A DNA stretch of 64,000 nucleotides from Ceratorhiza oryzae-sativae. Its lineage: Eukaryota > Basidiomycota > Agaricomycetes > Cantharellales > Ceratobasidiaceae. Shown here in pieces: positions 23,101 to 37,756 of the stretch (positions within the stretch are counted from its first letter, which is position 1; the number at the start of each line of letters is the position of its first letter). Position numbers and translations under genes: made by a program. The notes beneath the pieces were generated by a model, which did not search any database, was not told the DNA's origin, and worked only from the letters and a program-made list of their open reading frames with translations. The stretch spans positions 744,001-808,000 of the forward strand of contig JARWMV010000236.1 of NCBI GenBank assembly GCA_030998015.1, in the 5' to 3' direction.

Positions 23101-24818
23101 ACCTCATTCAGAAACTTCACGAGACCAGATCAGAACATAATGTGAGTTTACTGAATAGGGTCAAAGCCTAAAGCTCAGTTTGACGCATTTATACTTCAAT
23201 CTCATCAAACCTTTGTGCCAGGATTTTCATGAGCTGGAAGTGGAGAAGAAGCGCCTCGAAAGTGAATTAAGCGCAACCTTATTCGTTAAGGTCAGCCTTT
23301 ATTCTGGCTCTGGTCTCATAGTCGCCTAAACTTCCCCCAAGGTGACGCTCGAGAATGCGCTCTCGGACCTTCGAAAATTTAACCAGCAGGAGGTAGCCGC
23401 TCGTCGAGATTTGGAGCACAAATTGGAGGCTCTCACAGAACACGCGTCTGAGCAAAAAATCGAGATTAGCTCGCTTAAACAGCAGATTCAGGCTGCGACC
23501 GCCCGCAATTTCGAGCGCGAAGACGAGGTAAACAAGCACCGTTCTGATGCTGAAAATGCTCGCGCGTCGTTGACACTCCTCGAGCACCGTCTCAAAGAAA
23601 GTGAGTTGGAGCTTAGAAACTTGAGTACGAAGATACCAGCTCTTGAGGCAGCCGCAGCCGAGTCGATCTCAAGCGTGGATTCTACCTTGAAGGATCGTGT
23701 CTCTCAACAAGCAGCAACAATTGAGAAATTGAATTCAACTATCGAAGGCATGCAAAAGAATGTGGCGACTATTTCAGAGAGATATCGCGATGGGAGATTG
23801 GTAAGTACTTCGCCTGCCCACACCCGTTTATTTTTGAGCTTATTCGAGTTCGCTTAGGTGGATTCCGAGAAAAGGTTTATAACCGAAATTACTACTGCCC
23901 TCATCCAGGAGAAGGACAAAGTGATGAATGGTCTCCGGGGAGAAATTAAACGTGTGAGTACAGTTCACTATGGAACTTGGCGCAGTTCATGTAATTGGCA
24001 TGACAGAAAGATAACGAAATAGCATCCAACAAAGCCATCATTGCTACTCAAAAGCAATCGATGGCTAACTATATAGGCCAAATAGTGAGCGTTCAACCCA
24101 TTTATTAACTTAGTATCCCAACAGGTTTTGCATAGGATGCATTAAAAATGAAGCTTGAGGACTTCGAACTTCACTCGCGTACCGCAGTAGAAGTGGATGG
24201 TCTTGCGACAACCATGCTAGAAATACATCAGCTCCCGAGCTCTTCACTTTCTGAAGCTTCGGCTCCCGATCATGACGAGCCAGTGTGTCACTTCTTCTAC
24301 GACTTGAACGCATACGTGTGCTGAACTATTGGCGGCAGGCTCCTGACACACCTACTATTTCATCCAATCTACGAAACTCTAGTGGCCTGACGGTGAATTC
24401 ACGTCAGATGCCCATGCATACTATCAAGCCAAAGAATCAGCACCGCACTTTCGCGGATATCGAGCGTGGCCATAGTAGCCCAGCAGACGAAATTCAAGAT
24501 TTCGAGGAGCCGGAGCCTAGTCGTCCAGACGGATCCAGACGGAAGCGCCGCGCCGACATAGAGCCGGCGGAGGATAGCGAGGGAGAGCAAGTGGATAATA
24601 AGCGTAAATGCGCTACTAAGGTATCAATTTGAAACTGAATTAGAATGCCAACTTTACTCACAATTTGCAGACGAAGAAATCTGCAAAGGCAGGTGACTCG
24701 AGTGTACGTATTCTTGCATACGGTGATACGGCTGATCTCAACGAAGTAACGTCATTAGGTGACCGTCAAGGATGTAGTCAACACGCGTGGAAAGGCAGGC
24801 AAGCGTCGCAGAGTTTAG
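20195..24818 (+). CDS. Large many-exon coiled-coil protein with basic tail
   Basis: Function not recognised. The start at 20195 (MSGSLLRFTPQDSPPLDF) opens a disordered Ser/Pro/Lys-rich region with DSARGTPYTHK-like phosphosites. From about 21000 to 24100 the gene consists of many short exons, nearly all coding heptad-type coiled coil (for example LEQSQSISKDKYTQLHG at 21440 and the long exon 23342-23800). The end is acidic then basic, RRKRRADIEPAEDSEGEQ (24540-24590), with final exons reading KTKKSAKAG and TRGKAGKRRRV, probably a nuclear signal. One frame break near 20519-20527 would be repaired by one more A. Architecture resembles filament-forming chromosome-axis or synaptonemal-type proteins, but that is a guess from shape only. 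It converges with the next gene, 38 bases between stops. Confidence 0.65.
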
Positions 24819-24856
24819 GGGCTCCACGCATATGAACAGTGATAAAGTAGCTGGAC

Positions 24857-26112
24857 TTATGAATTAACTGTGATATTACGAACAGCTTTGTCAATTTGGT
24901 CAAAGCACATTTTGAACCATTCAGCGTCTTTCCCAGCGGTCGCAGTCTGAGAATTTCCTTCGAGAGACTGTTCTCCAACACTAGGAAGCAGCCCAAAAGA
25001 TACGAGTGGCTCATGTAACGCGTGGACTCGCTCTTGAACCAACTTCGCTCGAGACATTATTTGTTGCATATCTTGGGGAGACCATAATGCTGCAGCTATG
25101 TCGTCCGATCCGGAAGCTAAAGATGTTGATAAAGCGAGTACGCCCTCGAGGTCGAATGCCCCTGGTGTGAGGACTTCAGAAGATGGAGCGATCAGCCGTG
25201 ACATTATCCGTTTATGAAGCAAGGCGACCATTCGAAGCAGCATTGTAACCTGTGAGATACCTACCAAGTTAGGCAATGTATCAAGCTAGTAGTGCTGCTT
25301 GGTTGCACATACCTTCTGGGCCGTTTCAATCTCATCTGGTGCGAGTTTCCCTCCTGGCCCATCCATAATCTCGCCCCAGCCATCGTCGAATTCGTCCTTT
25401 TCAGCACTCTCATCGCGCTCTGAGTCCTCGATCATTTCCTTTATCTCTCGTATTGCGTCGTCCAGGTGTGAAGCGTCTGCCTGCCATCGCTTCATAATGG
25501 CGGCACGGTTGTCTTCGGATAGGGAGCTTTTGACTCGGTCGATTATACTGTGAATCGTTCCAACTCGAAGCATAAGCGTCTTTGGGTCGGTGGTCAATCC
25601 GGCGCTATTCGAACGAGTAAAGCCTACGAGGTACGTTTGTATGCTTTCGATAACCTCTTCTGCGGCCCACGTCGCCTCGGCCCTGATGGTAGGTCCGGCC
25701 ACAGTAAATGCGGTGGCACAGTGAGCCAATCGAGCCACATCCCGGGCTATCTCTGTAAGGGGCTCGCGAGCGGCCGAGATGGATTCCGGGCCAGCCTTGA
25801 GTACTAGAGTAAGGCTAGTGGAGCGGGCATACAGCAGAGAAAGAAGGGACAGAAAGTCGGAGCGAACAGCTGCAGGCGTAGGCTGGTTTTTTTACTATTG
25901 TTAAAGCCCATGCGCCTTGATTCTGGTGGCAAACACACCTTATCCTCTGGTGTTTCTGGGGGATGGGTCCGAGACGCTTTAAGTGCGTCGAGTGAGGCAG
26001 CACAAGCAAAGGTGGCTTTCTGAAGGCCGGCTTTGAAGACATCTAGTAGACTTAAATGTCACTTTAACTGAAATTAGATGGAGTGACCCTTACTTTCGGT
26101 GGTTGAGGACAT
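24857..26112 (-). CDS. Cyclin-D1-binding-protein-like (GCIP family) protein
   Basis: All-helical protein resembling the Grap2/cyclin-D-interacting family. A tiny first exon (MSSTTE, start 26112) joins NVFKAGLQKATFACAASLD. Exon 3 has SLLYARSTSLTLVLKAG, RLAHCATAFTVAGPTIRAE and AAEEVIESIQTYL (25650-25860), the typical N-terminal pattern of spaced small and hydrophobic residues. An acidic linker with DEFDDGWGEIMD (about 25360-25400) follows, then a C-terminal helical domain (24857-25260) ending ITVNS. In animals the family binds D-type cyclins; its role in fungi is not established. It is divergent from the i-AAA protease across 299 bases. The family call rests on pattern, not on a diagnostic catalytic motif. 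Confidence 0.6.
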
Positions 26113-26411
26113 GGCGATCGCAAAATCTCCCAGTGCGTCAGAGTCACACGTGACCCCGAGTCGGTTGCTTCCGATCGCCCACCTGCGAAGACTCCTGCAT
26201 CTGCGCTCATATACTGGATCGGCTCTTGCGGGGTGGTTCAGTCTGGAATCTTGAACTGGAGCTTGGCAGACGTGGCTTGTTATGCAAGTCCCGCTCTGCA
26301 TAAGGCCTCTCCGATGGGGAGGCACATCCTTGGGGCTTTCTAGATCAACATTATTACCGTGTGCGGAAACGTGGCGAGGGGTTGTGGGTCTACCGCGCAC
26401 AAATGTGAGTT

Positions 26412-29400
26412 ATGTCGCAATTGAAGGGTAACTCTCAACCTAACCTAAGCTTTGGTGTTAGTGGTTTGCTTCGTCCGCGCCCTCACGGGCATACGTACGT
26501 CCGGCCTTGAATTCCGGCGGAATATTTCATTGTGGTGCCGGCGGCCATATCATCAATCACGCAACGCGAACGCGGTCACCTCTCTTTGCTACCAGTGGCA
26601 CCTTTGTTTCAGCTCGAGCTATCTCGTTGTTTCGGAGTAAACCCGCGCCGGTATCACCAGTTTTCCGATTGGCGAAGATTGCGCGACTGGAAGCCGATGC
26701 GGACGCGCACGCGGATGATGTTGCCCGGCAGGTGGCGCTTTTCATGGAACTGGGGGCAATCGATAGCAGGACTGGATATCAAGGGATTGTGAGCAGGTGG
26801 GAGCGAATGTGTGAATTTGTAAGTTGCTCGCTACCAAATCCTAAATTACCTGGTTTGGATTGAGTATTTGATCACACAGAATCCGAGGTCACCCCTCCTT
26901 CGCTCGGATACAGCATTTGAACTTTACCTTACGTCTCTCATACGACTTGGCTTTCCTCAGAGTGTTAACCCTGCTGTGCGGAGGCGTGAGGCGCTGCTAG
27001 CACTCCCTCCTGCTCCTGCCACACCCGAGACTCCCCCGGAGCCAGTGAAGAATCCCCCGTCGGCGAGCGAGGTTATTGGACAACGTGTTTTGAACAACCA
27101 GTCTATCAAGATTGGTGTCGGGCGGGCAATCTTGAATGACTCTCCTACGCCACTCCCTCTTGGAGGGGCAACCGGTGCACATGCAAACGGAACAACTGGT
27201 GGAAATCCCCTTGGCACTCGCGGGTCTTCTGGTGCTGATCCTGTTCACGTGGTAATCGAGGAACGTACGTAGTCTACTCTACTGGATGTCAATCGCAGTT
27301 TGAACCAAAGTATTGTTCAGCCAAAAGCGCAGTTTGGATGCGGCTCTTTCGGTTTATACTCATCGCGGCCGTTTACGGGTTCAGTAAGTATACATGCTTG
27401 CCCTTTATCACGGATATTAACGAGCTTAAATATCCACTAGTCGCGTTGACGGTTTTGGCGTTCTTGTTGGAGAACTCTGGGTTGCTCAAAGCTGGGCGTC
27501 AATCTGTAAAGTTTGAGCCTCAAACTGGCAGTGGTGTCAAGTTCAGTGACGTTCACGGTGTAGACGAGGCCAAAGAGGTATGTTACAGCCCTCCCCAACA
27601 CGAAAAATGCCTAACTGGAGTGGGTAGGAACTCTACGAGGTTGTGAAGTTTCTCAAGGATCCGGCCGAATTTACGACTCTCGGCGGGCGTCTCCCGAAAG
27701 GAGTTCTGCTAACTGGCCCACCTGGCACAGGAAAAACGTTGCTCGCAAAGGCCGTTGCTGGAGAGGCTGGAGTTGTAAGTCTAATCGCTTTTCTCCTATT
27801 CCCCGACCTCATGAGCTTCCGTTGCCAGCCGTTCTTGTATGCGTCTGGTTCAGAGTTTGACGAAATGTACGTTGGGGTCGGCGCAAAGCGTGTACGGGAG
27901 CTCTTTGAGACCGCACGCAAACAACAACCGTCCATAATATTCATCGATGAGCTTGATGCAGTCGGGGGACGTCGAAACGGTCGGGAAGGACAATGGTCTA
28001 GACAGGTTGGATACAACACTTCCTTTTTCGCGCTTTGGTTGATTTGGTAATCCTAATAGACTCTGAACCAACTCTTGACCGAATTGGATGGCTTCTCTCC
28101 TACAGAGGGCGTCATTGTTATCGCGGCGACCAACTACCCCGAAAGCTTAGACAAGTGAGCCCTCTTGTTTGATTAGTTGGCCCTCGTCTAAGTAGGCTAT
28201 GTAGTGCACTCGTCCGCCCTGGTCGTTTTGACAAGAAGGTTGCGGTTCCTCTTCCTGATATCGTGGGTCGTACCCAAATTCTTGCTCATCACATGAAAGG
28301 GGCAAGTTTTGTGAACGTTTTTGCCCCTGGCTGCCGTTGACCGTTGTGATTAGGTCAAGACGGATCCTGAAGTCGATGTCCGAGTATTGGCTCGTGGAAC
28401 CCCTGGCTTTTCTGGCGCAGATTTGCAGTAAGTGTAAATCAAAATAGGGTATTATGACATCTGAAACTATGGCAATAGGAACATGGTCAACCAGGCTGCA
28501 ATTCAGGCATCTCGTGAGGGACACAAGTCGGTTGGATTGAAGGAATTTGAATGGGCCAAGGTTTATTGGTTGCTCGATGTCACGCCTATTCACTTACAAT
28601 CGTATGCCCGTGTGGTTTCAGGACAAAATACTGATGGGTGCTGAACGCAAGAGCTCGTACATCACGCCAAAAGACAAGCTCACGACGGCGTATCACGAAG
28701 CGGGCCACGCACTTACTGCTTTATTCACGCCTGGCGCCCGATCCCTGCACAAGGTTACTTGTATGCCGCGAGGGCATGCTCTTGGATTGGTGAGAAGCTC
28801 TTTGATTCAAATCATGTTATAGTTGCTGACCAAGGTTTATGATCGAACAGACTCAAACATTGCCTGAAGGCGATGAACACTCTGTGTCATTTAAGCAATT
28901 CAACGCAATGCTTGATGTGTCAATGGGTGGGCGTATTGCAGAAGAGATGAGTGAGTCAAGCTGTGTTGGAATATTACTACCCTTATCGATGAATGAGGTC
29001 ACCTTAGTATACGGGAAAGAAAACGTGACCAGTGGTGCATCCAGTGATATCCGAGCAGCAACCAATCTTGCAAGACGGATGGTCAAGGTAGGAAGCCAGA
29101 ATAACAACTAGACTATTTGTTAACTGTTTGTTTAGGAATATGGGTACTCTGACAAGGTCGGGAGGGTTTATCATGGAGATAGTGACACCAACCCCCCTAG
29201 CCCGGAGACCAGCCGGCTGATTGAGTCTGAAATTCAAGAGTGAGCCGCTTTTCTTCCATGGTGGACAATAATCTGAGATTAAATTTTTTGAAGGTTCATC
29301 CGAAAAAGTATTGACCGCACAACGCAGCTTTTGGAGTCCAAGTCGGAAGAGCTCCATAGGGTGAGTTTAAGGTGTCGGGGTTACCATATTGGCCAAGCTG

Positions 29401-29629
29401 ATGGGGGAACGTGAAGCTTGCGCAAGCGCTTGTTGAACATGAAACACTGGACAAGGCCGAAGTTGAAAAGGTCATCCGTGGGGAGAAAATTCGCCAGGTC
29501 GAGGAGAAACTCAGGGGCGCGGCATCGGTAGCGCCAGGCGCGGATGCGAGGCTAGACTCTGTGGCCCCGAAATCACGGCCGTCTGGACGACCGCAAGCTG
29601 CGGCCGCGACGCGATCAGTATTTGAATAG
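26412..29629 (+). CDS. YME1: Mitochondrial i-AAA metalloprotease (Yme1/FtsH)
   Basis: Membrane-bound ATP-dependent zinc protease of the inner mitochondrial membrane, facing the intermembrane space, that degrades unassembled proteins. The start at 26412 gives an Arg-rich leader split by an intron at 26495. One membrane segment, [10 protein letters not shown] plus ALTVLAFLL, is split by the intron at 27384-27440. The AAA domain has GPPGTGKT (near 27716), [14 protein letters not shown] (Walker B) and the second-region ATNYPESLD and RPGRFDKKV. The protease domain has HEAGH (28694-28708), the zinc site. Exons continue to [12 protein letters not shown], then a C-terminal helix and a Lys/Arg tail ending SVFE. 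It resembles Yme1 because it has a single membrane segment rather than the two of m-AAA proteases. No break seen. Confidence 0.93.
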
Positions 29630-30281
29630 ATGTTGAAACATTTTTGTAATCTAGCTGTCTAGCATACTTTTATGATGTTTTCGTCAGTTTTTGAGGCCCC
29701 TATCAAGAGAACCCAGGGCGGCTGCTGGGATGCCGTAACGGGTGACACAGCCTCTCAGTACCCGGCACCGTCCATTAGCTCAACTTTTGAGTTCGCCTCG
29801 AATAGCACTACCCTTGCCGGCGCACGTCAGGTGCATCCCTCCCCCCTTGTTCCCTCCCACCGCAACCAGACCGCCGCGTGTGCTGTGAGTCGGCGACAGA
29901 CGCCAGATGCCCGTCACTTTTCTAATGGACTGTGTTGGACATAGCCTTGGTAGACAGAACGTGATCAAAGCTACCTCGCCTCCAGGGCCCGTTCGAGCAA
30001 TCATATAACTTCGTAAGATGGTTCGTCCGCGTTTCTTCTACGTCCCACTCATCGCTGCCCCACACCCAGCGCACCCTACACCTACGTCTTCTGCTGTAAC
30101 GTTTGCTAATTGTATTGTCATCCTTTTCCTTCCTCGGACACCCTCGTGACTGTATCGCCTTTCGCCATTGACGGACCTCACGGACAACCCCCTGTATCTT
30201 CCCCTCGGACTTCATCCCATCGCTTGGACTGTGTATATCTCATTGTTTTCTTATATCCCTTGAACATTCTTCTGTTTCACG
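29630..30281. other. Intergenic region, no supported gene
   Basis: About 650 bases between two plus-strand genes. It should hold the terminator of the protease gene (T-rich at 29640-29690) and the promoter of the membrane protein gene. The minus-strand open frame 29922-30215 is Arg/Lys/Glu-rich but has no recognisable domain. Confidence 0.3.
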
Positions 30282-31790
30282 ATGGGTCTCACTGGTTCAA
30301 ATTGGGATTTTCGGTGGCGCTATGGTCTTCTCGGACAACCTGGTGGGCAGGCTATTGAGCCATTCCTCGGAACGCGAGCCCGTAAGTTGTCAGTAGGTTT
30401 AGGTAGTTGATTGGCCGCTGATGTTTACTTACGTTGCAGAAATCGGGTTCATCGCGACAATCATAGTACAGTCGATTGTGTACGTCCGCACACGACTAGC
30501 GTTTCTATCATGTTGGATCTTCTAACTGTCTACCCTGTTCTCCCTTCCTGGATTGTTTAGCGTTCTAACTATGGTCGCAATCGCATTTGGCCTCGTCGAA
30601 TCGAATCTCGATACCAGCGATACCAATACTTATGGCAACAAACTCAAGACACTGCCATGCTACTTTGCCATGTTTGGCCTTGCCGAACTGTTCGAGCTCG
30701 TCATGGGATTAGACGCACTCAAGCTACGGAACATTATCCAGCTAGTGGGCATTTGTATATTCCACGCTATGCTCATTGTCTCTGCCGGCCTGCAAATCCA
30801 CCAAACGAGAACAGCACTCGTCGACCCAATGAAACCTGACGGTCAGCGCGTCAACCCAACCGATAGTTGTTCATTCGATTTCAAAGTAGGCAACTTTGAG
30901 AGCTTTTCTATTTTTAGACCATGTACTGATGACGCCGCGATAGACATGCTCTGGCCCAGATGGGCTGTACGCACTCGTGTCCAAATTTTTAATTGTCGTC
31001 CCTGTCGTTTTGGGCGTCAGTCTCTTGAGCATGATTTACTTTGTGCGAGAGTTGTATCATGAGTTCGGGTGGGCTGTATTCCACGCTATCGGTGCCGACC
31101 CCAGGATGAAAGGTATGATTCAATCACAAGTCACTGCTTCCATAACTCACGCTTCCATAGAAATGTATCGCTGGTACCAGATTATGATCTGCCTGCTCAA
31201 ATTTGATTTCTTCTGCTTTGTCGCTTTGACTATGCAGGTACGTCATTCCGTACCGACTCTCTGTATGCATCACTGACGCATGGCTTAGCTCCTGATTGTC
31301 GTATTAAACAGAAACTCGGCCGAGTTTGGACTGACGGTCGCGGCGATCCCTATTGTGCTAATTCTGCTCGTTGCGTGCGGTATCGCGGTCAAGCGAGAGG
31401 TCAAATGGCTTATGACAGCTTCTTTGATATTGATGCTGGGAGCCCAGGCGTACTTTTTGTACAAATTTTCGAGGCTGTTTATCGGCGAAACTCGCAAGCA
31501 GTACGTGAGCACACGAGCCACATTGGCAACAGTTTGTGAGTCGGTTGGAGCCGGATTGTGAATAGAGGCTGACTGTGACATTAGCGATCATTGCGTTTCT
31601 CATGATCTTTGCGTCATTTGCCGTTGGTTTACGTTGCTTTGCCGATTTCGACAAGGGGCTGAAGAAATCGAAGACGCAGGACGTGGAGGTTGCAAAGCGT
31701 CATACGAAAATGCCGTTCTCTCCAGAGGGTACACCAGGACTGGACCAAAGCGGGACGTATATGCTGGAACCAAGAATGTCGATCGAGTGA
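30282..31790 (+). CDS. Multi-pass membrane protein (possibly UPF0658, Golgi)
   Basis: Starts MGLTGSNWDFRWRYGLLGQP and has a C-terminal cytosolic-type tail ending MLEPRMSIE. Membrane segments include GFIATIIVQSIVVLTMVAIAFG, YFAMFGLAELFELVMGL, LVGICIFHAMLIVSAGL, FLIVVPVVLGVSLLSMIYF, MICLLKFDFFCFVALTMQLL, GLTVAAIPIVLILLVAC, WLMTASLILMLGAQAYFLY and IIAFLMIFASFAVGLRCF, about seven or eight in all. The introns near 30380, 30478, 30890, 31110, 31240 and 31540 are short. The arrangement recalls fungal UPF0658 Golgi membrane proteins, but that assignment is from memory of general shape. The molecular function is unknown. No break seen. Confidence 0.75.
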
Positions 31791-32318
31791 TGGGTGTGAC
31801 CGTATGGGAGATGTTCGTTTAACTTACAGACTTTTGCACTCTATTTCTCGGGCTTGATTTGTATTCAATATTGCGCAATTTCGTCGATTACTTTTTCAAA
31901 TGGAATGGTGCTTAACCATGCTTTTAATGGGAATAGTGTAGATTATGGAGGGCAGGTTGATGACATAATCCAGTTGCGAGACTTCGATTGGCCTCGAGTC
32001 GCGAGTGTCTGACAACAACACTGCTAGGAGAGCGTCGCCACACACGGCATCGGGCGACATACGAACAGCGGCGACAGGATATTTGGCGGTTTGTGCGCGG
32101 CAGACAAGTGGTTTGTCAGCCAAGGTACGTTGTTTATTTCCTGGTGGTAGTGCTCTGTTGGGGGTTGCAACGCTCAAGCTGGCTCGTGCGCGGCTGGCTC
32201 GTGCGCAGTCACGCTTTCCGCGGCCGACCATCTCCCCCACACTCAACCATGCCTCTTGTGCCCGCAGAGCCTGCCCTGCGGTCGACAGAGCCCGTCTTGG
32301 GTCTCTTCCCCACACACC
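31791..32318. other. Intergenic region and 5' leader
   Basis: About 530 bases. Probably the promoter and leader of the zinc-finger gene. Overlapping open frames (for example minus 31896-32483) extend antisense into that gene and carry no domain. Confidence 0.3.
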
Positions 32319-34271
<1,953 letters not shown>

Positions 34272-35219
34272 CCTTGCGCGAAAGATTATTTCGACGTAAT
34301 CGGCGTACCTTAGCTTTACCTTGGCGACACATTGGCTTGCGAGCAACCCTTTTCGTTTCATTTCTATTCGCTGCTTCTAGGGACACTCGGCTCAATTCAT
34401 TCAACTAACGTATTCGTATGCTCCTCTCCTCGTGTAATATTTCTTGTTTGTCGGTGCGCTATCTTATTCCGGTCTCTCCGTGTTCTTCTATTATTCGTTC
34501 CCTTCCGCACATATGTTTTACATCACTATGTAATTTCCAAAGTGCCTCCTGGTGGATCCATAATGTAGTACCGCATATTGATGAGTATCAAATTGCTACA
34601 GTCATATCGCATGGATTAGCTATTGATCTGTTGTTGAAGTCCCATCCGAGGGCTTATGTCAAAGCTGATTTCACAGCGGGGATCACTCTCGCTCTTCAGT
34701 CACAGGACACGCCATCACACGCGACATTTGGTATCCCAGCAGCATACATCAAAGGTCATTGAGCCATGCGCATCCAAGATTCTATGTTACTCTATAGCTG
34801 CGGTAATGTCAAGTGCTTAGCGACGCCGTGCTCCTCAGTTGATCGACTAGCACACTGAGCACACAAGAAGTAATGATGATTCAAGCGGCACGACACCGGA
34901 GGGGGGGGGGGATGCTAAAGTGAGTTCCCATATTTTCAGTCCAAATAACGACCGTCTGTGAGTAAAATACATTCCGTGGACGTGCCAAGTGTCGAGAGAG
35001 AAAACTGCTCATAGGCTGTATAAACAAAATGATCTGATGCATATGGCTATGCATTTGCTCTTCATCGACACTCGGATACCCATAAAAACCTTTAGCCACG
35101 TAAGTGATTGTAGCGCTTGGTAGATCAACTGATTAAATGTGGCTATGGTCATATGTATTGTCTCTTCCCGCGCTCGACCACAGCCATCGCTATATTCCAA
35201 GGAAACGCTCCCCCAACAG
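34272..35219. other. Intergenic region, no supported gene
   Basis: About 950 bases. The first part (34330-34560) is T-rich 3' sequence. A run of ten or more G lies near 34902-34912. Open frames on the minus strand (34881-35404) are antisense and unsupported. Confidence 0.3.
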
Positions 35220-36109
35220 ATGTCATCCCCAGGATTCGCTATATATGACTCTCCTACAACGGAGTTGAACCCAGGGACGTACCGAATCGTGAATGTAGCC
35301 TCCAAGACGGTGGTGGAGGCGCCAGACACCAATCGACGAAAAATCATTGCCTCTTCGTCCCTAGCAATTGGAGATAAACATAGAATGGTGAGATCTCCCC
35401 ACACAAGTATCCAGCTGAAATAAACTCACAAAATTCGATAATAGTGGTTCGTACAACGAGCGGGACGAGGGTATCACCTAAAAAATTGTCATTTTGGTAC
35501 ATACATCGTTGTCCAAAATGTTGAACAATCAGCACTAGTCTGCGCAAGTGAGTATCCGATGGCATGGGTTGCACATCCTATCCAAGGAGAAGATACATTT
35601 CTGTAAGTACCATGGTGCTATGGGACCGACCTTACGCATTGGCGCTGATGGTGTGCCAAGTCTCCAAGTACCTGGAAACGATCGTGTTTTAAGTCTTCAA
35701 GTAGGAAAGTCTACCATCGAAAACACGGCAAGTCGTTTCGGACAACGTCCGGAAAGAGTTCTTGGTGACAACTGGCGTCCAGATAAATATCCATTCGGTA
35801 GGGGAAGCACCCGATTGTCATCGCTGGCGTTTTGAATGGGTCAAGTAAGTTAGTGGGTTAAACAAAAGTGCATTTAGTCAATCTTCACCTTGCCTTGTTT
35901 CAGCGACGAATACGAAGCCGATGATGTCGCATCGTTGAGGCAACGGCTAAAGGTCCACCAGGATGAGGTCCAGAGGATTCAGCAGAGGTTAAAAGAAGTG
36001 AGCAGGCCCAAGTTGGTCTGTTAAGAGTTTGTTTTATTAATGTGGCATTCAGTTGGAGGCTCCGAACGAAAAGGAAGCTTTTGTTAGCCGTCGCACCAAG
36101 GCCGAGTGA
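35220..36109 (+). CDS. Beta-trefoil lectin-like protein with C-terminal coiled coil
   Basis: Start at 35220 reads MSSPGFAIYDSPTTELNPGT, then YRIVNVASKTVVEAPD. After an intron it reads WFVQRAGRGYHLKNCHFGTYI, a pattern of ricin-B-type trefoil subdomains (YRI, Trp, GxxY, LKNxxxGxYI). The middle (35550-35740) is hard to splice. The region 35835-35900 gives HRWRFEWVN, a typical last trefoil strand. The protein ends in a short coiled coil (VASLRQRLKVHQDEVQRIQQ) stopping at 36109. It is clearly related to the gene at 41024-42084 on the other strand. There is no signal peptide, so it is probably cytosolic. The family is common in Agaricomycetes. Sugar binding is inferred only; no enzyme or toxin domain is present. 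Confidence 0.65.
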
Positions 36110-36309
36110 ATATAGTACATATTAGACAAACCATAATTAACCATAAATTGGTGACCGAATTGTTGGGTCCTACCGTATATGTGACCGAGTTGAAAGAAAA
36201 TTTGATAACCTTCGGCGAGAGACTGGATCGAAGGAGATCCGGTTCAGGAATAGCCACCAAAGCTGTCTACTTGCACGTGACAAACAAACCCCGCTGAGCA
36301 GCAACCACA

Positions 36310-37756
36310 ATGGACGACACGGAGTGGGGAAGCGTGTGGACGAGTTCTACCACTCCAGCCAAACCAGCTGCAAGCCTAACCTCCCTTGACGAAAAAGGCT
36401 CCGATGTGGCAACTGTCCCTGATATCGCCTCAAATACCCAGACTCTAGCTTTCGTAGACGACGCATTTGATGATAAATCAGGACCACCTACTCCGGCCGG
36501 GCTTGATCCCCTTCCTAGACCTTCTGTCGCTACCTTTGACACTAGTGATGCATTCGAGGTCGATAACGATGGGTTTGGTGCGCCTGAGGATGATGGATTT
36601 AGGGACTTTGATGACTTTGCGGCTCCAACGACTGGTCAAGCCGGAGATGATAACTTTGGGGACTTTGGGGACTTTGGGACAGGCGATACAGGGGCTGGGT
36701 TTGAGGCAAGACCGAGCCATGGGTTTGGGGAGGGGTTCATGGTGGATTCGCGGAAGGTGGATTTGGCGTGGAGGATGTGAAGCCCTCAGTGCAATGGCAA
36801 CCATTAGAGGTTGACCCTTTGCCTCCACCGCAAGAGCTTGCCGAACAAGTAGGGGAGTTACTTAGGCCATTATGGGCTCATCTACGGCCAGACGAATTCC
36901 TTTCGGATGAGCCAGAAAGGCAGGTCGAAGGGGTGGCGCAGATCTTGGTTACTCCGGATAGGTGAGTATTCAATCCGTGTTTTAGCCCAAAATATATCAG
37001 ACATCTAACGCATTTTTTTCTTTTCCTCCCCCCCCCCTTCCTTTTGAAAGTCGAGGACTCTACGCGCTACTTACTCAACCCCCTCGTGGGGCATCTCGTC
37101 CTCCAACTTGGACTCGGTCACGGATTCGCCGACAACACTTAATCTCGCTTGGCGTTCCTATTAATCTCGATGAAGTTCTCCCACAATCCGCTCTCAAACC
37201 ACTCCCGGTTCTTCACATCCAGACCGAGGCTGCGAATCTCACACGGCCTTTATCCGCACCACCCGGGCCACGTCCTGGCGAATCGTTGCCTGGCAGAAGT
37301 GCAGGCACAGGGTCTGCACGAGGAAGCAGGGCCGGAACACCAGCGGGTAGTCCCGTATCGGGCTCTGCGAGGAGGCTCCCACCGACAGCATCGAGCACTC
37401 TGCGATTGGGACCGAAGCCACAGATTGATAACAAGAAGATCGAGGAGTCACTGTCGATGACACATGGTACGATGGTTTGAGTATTCCCTGTTCTGACTTA
37501 TATCTAACTCAACCTTCCAGATAATCTCTCGTTGCTTCCGCTCACTCAGCTAGAGTCACATCTAGCTACCATGCGTACACTTACTTCCAGCACATCAGCT
37601 CTTCTCACACACCTACTCCAGCAAAGAGAGGCACTTCAGCAAGACTCCGAGACCTACAACGGGTTGATAGCAGGGCTTGTTGGGGAGGCACAAAAAATGA
37701 AGTCTGGCGGGTCCCGAGGAAGAACGGGAGCGGTAAAGCGAGGTAGCTTGATGTGA
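36310..37756 (+). CDS. DFGDFG-motif protein, possible clathrin-adaptor accessory factor
   Basis: Cytosolic, mostly disordered N-terminus starting MDDTEWGSVW, with acidic-Phe motifs DGFRDFDDFAAP and DNFGDFGDFGTG (36590-36680). Such motifs bind the ear domains of AP-1/GGA adaptors. The C-terminal part has EVDPLPPPQELAEQVGELL, PINLDEVLPQSALK, a Ser/Gly/Pro linker and coiled-coil LTQLESHLATMRTLTSS, ending at 37756. Layout resembles yeast Laa2 (DUF5102), which links AP-1 to Laa1; this is inference. The frame breaks in GGGTTTGGGGAGGGG (36721-36735), and one extra G there would join both halves through GGFAEGGFGVEDVKPS. Read literally the first half stops at 36780. Confidence 0.6.
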
